From contig JASHXW010000255.1 of NCBI GenBank assembly GCA_030043395.1, positions 1 to 16,587 of the forward strand: a stretch of DNA of 16,587 nucleotides, written 5' to 3'. Below are positions 13,282 through 16,587 of the stretch, piece after piece (position 1 is the stretch's first letter; every line of letters starts with the position of its first letter). Origin of the DNA: Streptosporangiaceae bacterium. Its GTDB lineage: Bacteria; Actinomycetota; Actinomycetes; Streptosporangiales; Streptosporangiaceae. Both the position numbers and the translations under genes were made by a program. Under the pieces are notes generated by a model, which made no database searches, was not told the DNA's origin, and was given only the letters and a program-made list of their open reading frames with translations.

Positions 13282-14163
13282 ATGAAAGTAGTACTCACCG
13301 GTGCCACCGGCTTCGTCGGATCGCACGTCCTGACGGAACTTCGCCACCATGGCCATGACGTGACAGCGCCCGTCCGGGACGCCCGCCAGGCTGACATCGT
13401 CGCAGGTCACGGGGCTACTCCCGTCATGGTCGACCTCTATGACTCCGCGCAAGTCGCCAGCGTGCTCCGCGAGGCGGATGGTGCCATCCACACGGCGAGC
13501 CCGGGGGACGCCACCAGCGCGCAGATGGACTCGGCGGTCGCCGACGCGGCGATCGACGCGTTCGGCGGAACCGGCCGTCCGTACCTGCACATCAGCGGTG
13601 AATGGATCTACGGTGACAACCGCGCCATCAACGAGGAGTCTCCCATCGAGGCCCCCGCGATGGTGGCATGGAAGGTACCGATCGAGCGCAAGGTGCTGGG
13701 CGCTCCTGGCATGCGCGGAACCGTGGTCGTCGCCAGCACGGCCTACGGTGACGGGGGCGGAGGGATGCCCGGGATTCTGCTGGGTTCTCCCCGTGATGAC
13801 GCCGGCAACCTGATCATGCTCGGTACGGGACAGCAGCACTGGTCCACCGTCCACGTCGCAGACCTGGCCGACTTCTTCCGGCGTGCCCTGGAAGACGAGT
13901 CGGCCAGCGGCCGGTACGTCGTCGGCGACGGCTCGGACCCGACGGTTGCCGAACTCACCGAGGCAGCGGCCATCCCAGCCGGGGCTCCAGGAGCGGTCCC
14001 TGGTTCGGCCGCTGAGGCCCGCACTCGCCTCGGCGACGCTTTCGCCGAGGTCCTGCTGCTCGATCAGGGAACCGACGCGGTCCGGGCACGCGAGGAGCTT
14101 GGCTGGAGCCCCTCTCATCCAGATCTCGTCGAGGACTTCCGGCACGGGAGCTACCGCAAGTGA
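13282..14163 (+). CDS. NAD(P)-dependent epimerase/dehydratase-like atypical SDR
   Basis: The 293-residue protein has a clear Rossmann start MKVVLTGATGFVGSHVL, with the TGxxGxxG nucleotide motif at 6-13. Further SDR landmarks are YLHISG with Ser105, AWKVPIERKVL with Lys131, and STVHVADLADFF (about 188-199), the usual extended-SDR signature before the substrate domain. The catalytic Tyr of YxxxK would fall at residue 127, which is Met (MVAWK). So it belongs with atypical SDRs, and oxidoreductase activity by the standard mechanism is unlikely; NAD(P)-binding or a different chemistry is expected. The ATG at 13282 has AGGAGG (13266-13271) 10 nt upstream. GH15 starts 9 nt after its stop, in the same frame, so the two are probably co-transcribed. 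The substrate is unknown. Confidence 0.88.
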   Translation: MKVVLTGATGFVGSHVLTELRHHGHDVTAPVRDARQADIVAGHGATPVMVDLYDSAQVASVLREADGAIHTASPGDATSAQMDSAVADAAIDAFGGTGRPYLHISGEWIYGDNRAINEESPIEAPAMVAWKVPIERKVLGAPGMRGTVVVASTAYGDGGGGMPGILLGSPRDDAGNLIMLGTGQQHWSTVHVADLADFFRRALEDESASGRYVVGDGSDPTVAELTEAAAIPAGAPGAVPGSAAEARTRLGDAFAEVLLLDQGTDAVRAREELGWSPSHPDLVEDFRHGSYRK

Positions 14164-14172
14164 CCGGCAGAG

Positions 14173-16017
14173 TTGCCTGACGGGGGCCTGTACCCAGAGC
14201 GTGGCGCTGGCAACGCCGAGCAACCGGCGTATCTCCCGGTCTCCGAGCACGGGCTGATCGGCGATCTGCACTGCGTGGCCCTGGTGGCGACCAACGGCAC
14301 GATCGACTGGCATTGCAGCCCGTCCTTCGACGCTCCCAGCGTGTTCGGCTCGCTGCTTGACGCGGACCAAGGCGGCTGCTTTGAGCTGGCGGCGGCCGTG
14401 CCGGCCAAGACCAGGCAGTTCTACCTGCCCGACACCAATGTCCTGATCACGCGCTTCTTCGCGCAGGATGGCGTGGGGGAGATCCAGGATTTCATGCCAG
14501 TCAGCGGCAGCGACGAAGTTCAGCGCCACCAGCTGATCCGGCGGGTTGTCTGCGTGCGGGGGACCATGCCGTTCCGTGCGCGGATCGCGCCGCGGTTCGG
14601 GTACGGGATGCATCCGCACACCCTGGCCGAAACTGAACTAGGCCTGGTCTTCACCTCGGAGAGCCTGACGGTGACGCTTTCCGCGACAGTGCCGGTCGAG
14701 CACGACGACCGTGACGTGACGGCGGCGTTCAAGCTGGAGGAGGGCGAGTCGGTGGTGTTCGCCCTGGACGAGGTGAGTGGTGACGCCGCGCCGCGAGCGT
14801 GCTCAGGCGCCGAGGCGGAGCAGCTAGGGATCGCCACCGTGGCCTTCTGGCGGAACTGGCTGTCCGCGTCCAGGTACCGGGGGCGCTGGCGCGAGGTGGT
14901 GCACCGCTCAGCGCTGACGCTGAAGCTGCTGACCTACGCGCCGACCGGCGCGATCGTCGCCGCGCCGACGACCAGCCTGCCCGAGCAGATCGGCGGGGAG
15001 CGCAACTGGGACTACCGGTACATGTGGGTCCGGGATGCGGCCTTCTGCGTCTACGCGCTCCTGCGGCTGGGATTCACCAGCGAGGCTCACGCCTTCATGG
15101 GCTTCGTCCTCAGGCATGCCAGCACCAGCGAGGAATCGGCCCGCGGGCCGCTGCAGGTGATGTACGGCATCGACGGACGCACCGAGCTCCCGGAGCGGGA
15201 ACTGCGTCACCTGGCTGGCTACCAGGGCTCGCAGCCGGTGCGCGTCGGCAACGCCGCCGCTCAGCAGCTTCAGCTCGACATCTACGGCGAGCTCATGGAC
15301 TCGGTCTATCTCTACGACCGCTGGCACCGGCCAATCTCCAGCGCCCAGTGGGACACGATCGTCGCCCGGACAGGATGGCTCTGCGATCACTGGGACCAGC
15401 CAGACGAGGGCATCTGGGAGACCAGGGGCGGCTCGAAGAGGTTCCTGTACTCGCAGCTAATGTGCTGGGTCGCGGTGGAACGGGCGATCCGGCTGGCAGT
15501 CCGCCGGGGCCTGCCCGCGGACCTGGAACGCTGGCGGGCGGCCCGCGACGCGATCTACCGCCGGATCATGGACCGCGGCTGGTCCGCGAACCTGGGTGCC
15601 TTCGCGCAGTACGAAGGAGCGGATGTACTCGACGCCGCGGTCCTGCTGATGCCGATGGTCAAGTTCATCTCGCCGACCGACCCCAAGTGGCTGTCTACAC
15701 TCGACGCACTCAGCGCCAGCCTCGTGTCCGACTCCCTGGTTTACCGGTACGACCCGCAGGCGAGCCCCGACGGGGTACGCGGCGAGGAAGGCACGTTCTC
15801 TGCCTGCTCCTTCTGGTACGTCGAGGCCCTCACCCGCGCCGGGCGCCTGGAGGACGCGCAGCTAGCCTTCGAGAAGATGCTCACCTACGCCAATCACGTG
15901 GGCCTGTACGCCGAGCAGATCAGCCGCGCCGGCGAACAGCAGGGCAACTTCCCGCAGGCCCTGACCCACCTGGCGCTGATCAGCGCCGCCTACAACCTCG
16001 ACCGTGCCCTGGGCTGA
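14173..16017 (+). CDS. GH15 family trehalase/glucoamylase-like glycoside hydrolase
   Basis: The 614-residue protein has an N-terminal beta-sandwich domain (about 20-235: [38 protein letters not shown]) and an (alpha/alpha)6 barrel (about 240-612). Catalytic landmarks are [14 protein letters not shown] (278-291), the general acid E416 in [10 protein letters not shown], and the general base E581 in [23 protein letters not shown]. This layout matches the bacterial GH15 group that includes mycobacterial trehalases and glucoamylase-like enzymes, which release glucose with inversion. Trehalose or a short alpha-glucan is the likely substrate. There is no signal peptide, so it is cytoplasmic. The only usable start in frame is TTG 14173, as the upstream SDR stop is in the same frame and no ATG/GTG precedes the domain; its ribosome site is weak, consistent with coupling to the SDR gene. 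Confidence 0.93.
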   Translation: MPDGGLYPERGAGNAEQPAYLPVSEHGLIGDLHCVALVATNGTIDWHCSPSFDAPSVFGSLLDADQGGCFELAAAVPAKTRQFYLPDTNVLITRFFAQDGVGEIQDFMPVSGSDEVQRHQLIRRVVCVRGTMPFRARIAPRFGYGMHPHTLAETELGLVFTSESLTVTLSATVPVEHDDRDVTAAFKLEEGESVVFALDEVSGDAAPRACSGAEAEQLGIATVAFWRNWLSASRYRGRWREVVHRSALTLKLLTYAPTGAIVAAPTTSLPEQIGGERNWDYRYMWVRDAAFCVYALLRLGFTSEAHAFMGFVLRHASTSEESARGPLQVMYGIDGRTELPERELRHLAGYQGSQPVRVGNAAAQQLQLDIYGELMDSVYLYDRWHRPISSAQWDTIVARTGWLCDHWDQPDEGIWETRGGSKRFLYSQLMCWVAVERAIRLAVRRGLPADLERWRAARDAIYRRIMDRGWSANLGAFAQYEGADVLDAAVLLMPMVKFISPTDPKWLSTLDALSASLVSDSLVYRYDPQASPDGVRGEEGTFSACSFWYVEALTRAGRLEDAQLAFEKMLTYANHVGLYAEQISRAGEQQGNFPQALTHLALISAAYNLDRALG

Positions 16018-16051
16018 CGGGCACGGGTCATGACCGCCTAGCTCCCCGGGA

Positions 16052-16062
16052 TTAAATGACGT
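16052..16062 (+). promoter_or_regulatory. Possible leaderless promoter of the topoisomerase gene
   Basis: The ATG at 16063 has no Shine-Dalgarno-like sequence. A TTAAAT hexamer (16052-16057), standing out in GC-rich surroundings, ends 5 bp before it, the distance expected of a -10 box when transcription starts at the A of ATG. The 10-bp palindrome GGTCATGACC (16026-16035) covers the -35 area. This is inference from position. Confidence 0.35.
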
Positions 16063-16587
16063 ATGAGAACTTCGACGGCCGTGACCGCGGATGCGGCGGC
16101 ACCTGCCGCGGTACCGGGCCTGAACCGCAGCGACCCGCGCGGTTCTGGCCTGACCCGGGTCCTGACGGGGACCGAGTTCGCGTATCTCGACCCCGGCGGG
16201 GGCCTGGTCACCGACCCGGCGACGCTCACGCGCATCAAGGCGCTGGCCATCCCGCCTGCCTGGACTAAAGTCTGGGTCTCGCCCGATCCGCTTGGCCACA
16301 TCCAGGCCACCGGCGTGGATAGCCGCGGCCGGATCCAGTACCGCTACCACCAATTGTGGCGCGAGCGGCGAGATCAGGAGAAGTTCGCTCACATGCTGCG
16401 CTTCGCCTCCGCGCTGCCGGAGCTGCGCGCGGCCACGCTCCGCGACCTGCGGCATCGCAGCTTCGATCGTGGCCGGGTGGCTGCATCCGCCGTGCGGCTG
16501 ATCGACCTGGGCCTGTTCCGCCTTGGCGGCGAGCGGTACGCGGACCTCGACCACCACTACGGCGCCGCCACGCTGGAGAAGCAGCAC
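16063..16587 (+). CDS. DNA topoisomerase type IB (poxvirus/bacterial type), 5' part
   Basis: An open frame of 175 codons runs to the right edge. After a low-complexity Ala/Thr/Gly N-terminus (1-30) the protein shows the bacterial TopIB N-domain: [22 protein letters not shown], then [20 protein letters not shown] (about 90-108), then [32 protein letters not shown] and [10 protein letters not shown]. Arg153 in LFRLGGERY corresponds to the catalytic Arg of the vaccinia enzyme (R130). The active-site Lys, second Arg, His and nucleophilic Tyr lie beyond the window. It would relax supercoils by nicking one strand through a 3'-phosphotyrosine. The ATG at 16063 is used because the conserved region requires this frame; there is no ribosome site (see the leaderless promoter). 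It lies 45 nt after the GH15 gene. Confidence 0.9.
   Translation, partial: MRTSTAVTADAAAPAAVPGLNRSDPRGSGLTRVLTGTEFAYLDPGGGLVTDPATLTRIKALAIPPAWTKVWVSPDPLGHIQATGVDSRGRIQYRYHQLWRERRDQEKFAHMLRFASALPELRAATLRDLRHRSFDRGRVAASAVRLIDLGLFRLGGERYADLDHHYGAATLEKQH

Noticed and set aside
13258..14619. Long minus-strand open frame opposite SDR and GH15
   Set aside because: It spans two well-supported genes on the other strand and has no recognisable motif; a GC-codon shadow.
14799..16055. Long plus-strand open frame overlapping GH15 in another frame
   Set aside because: Its protein is Arg/Gly/Pro/Ala-rich with no domain, and the GH15 frame has both catalytic glutamates.

Overview
The window looks like chromosome from a high-GC, soil-type actinomycete (Streptomyces / Streptosporangiales-like). 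The base composition is strongly G+C rich with GC-loaded third positions. GTG and TTG starts are common. The families are typical actinobacterial ones: a SigE-type ECF sigma factor, a DUF1707 membrane protein, a GH15 trehalase/glucoamylase-like enzyme, a stand-alone winged-helix regulator and a UvrA paralogue. I see no rRNA, tRNA, CRISPR array, transposase or phage gene.

Layout. (1) 1-1545, minus strand: an ECF sigma factor and, overlapping it by 8 nt, a membrane-anchored propeller-like protein that runs off the left edge. (2) 1761-2946, plus strand: a winged-helix regulator overlapped by a multi-pass membrane protein. (3) 2947-3202: non-coding, with strong RNA-folding potential and a terminator hairpin. 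(4) 3203-6999, minus strand: a secreted lipoprotein (repeat-like N-terminus plus putative TIM barrel), a secreted phospholipase D-fold lipoprotein with two intact HKD motifs, and a conserved hypothetical protein. (5) 7115-12141, plus strand: a MetE-like zinc-site protein, a DUF1707 membrane protein, an AlkA-like DNA glycosylase and a UvrA paralogue without the UvrB-binding domain. (6) 12172-12608: remains of a NiCoT nickel/cobalt permease, lacking its N-terminal half and carrying an internal deletion/frameshift. (7) 12615-13034, minus strand: a VOC-fold protein. (8) 13282 to the end, plus strand: an atypical SDR, a GH15 enzyme 9 nt behind it, and the 5' part of a type IB topoisomerase that may be leaderless.

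How the genes fit together. Two regulator/membrane pairs (sigma + anchored partner; winged helix + membrane protein) have overlapping ends that imply coupled translation. The two lipoproteins form a cell-surface block. The glycosylase and UvrA-like protein, with topoisomerase IB further on, form a loose DNA-maintenance group. SDR and GH15 look like an operon for sugar metabolism. The most notable items are the doubly broken NiCoT gene, the MetE-like protein with a possible His-for-Glu zinc ligand, an ECF-like promoter in front of the sigma gene, several clean inverted repeats in promoter regions, and the structured RNA-like stretch at about 2990-3113. I do not see a clearly new multi-gene system; most genes belong to known families.
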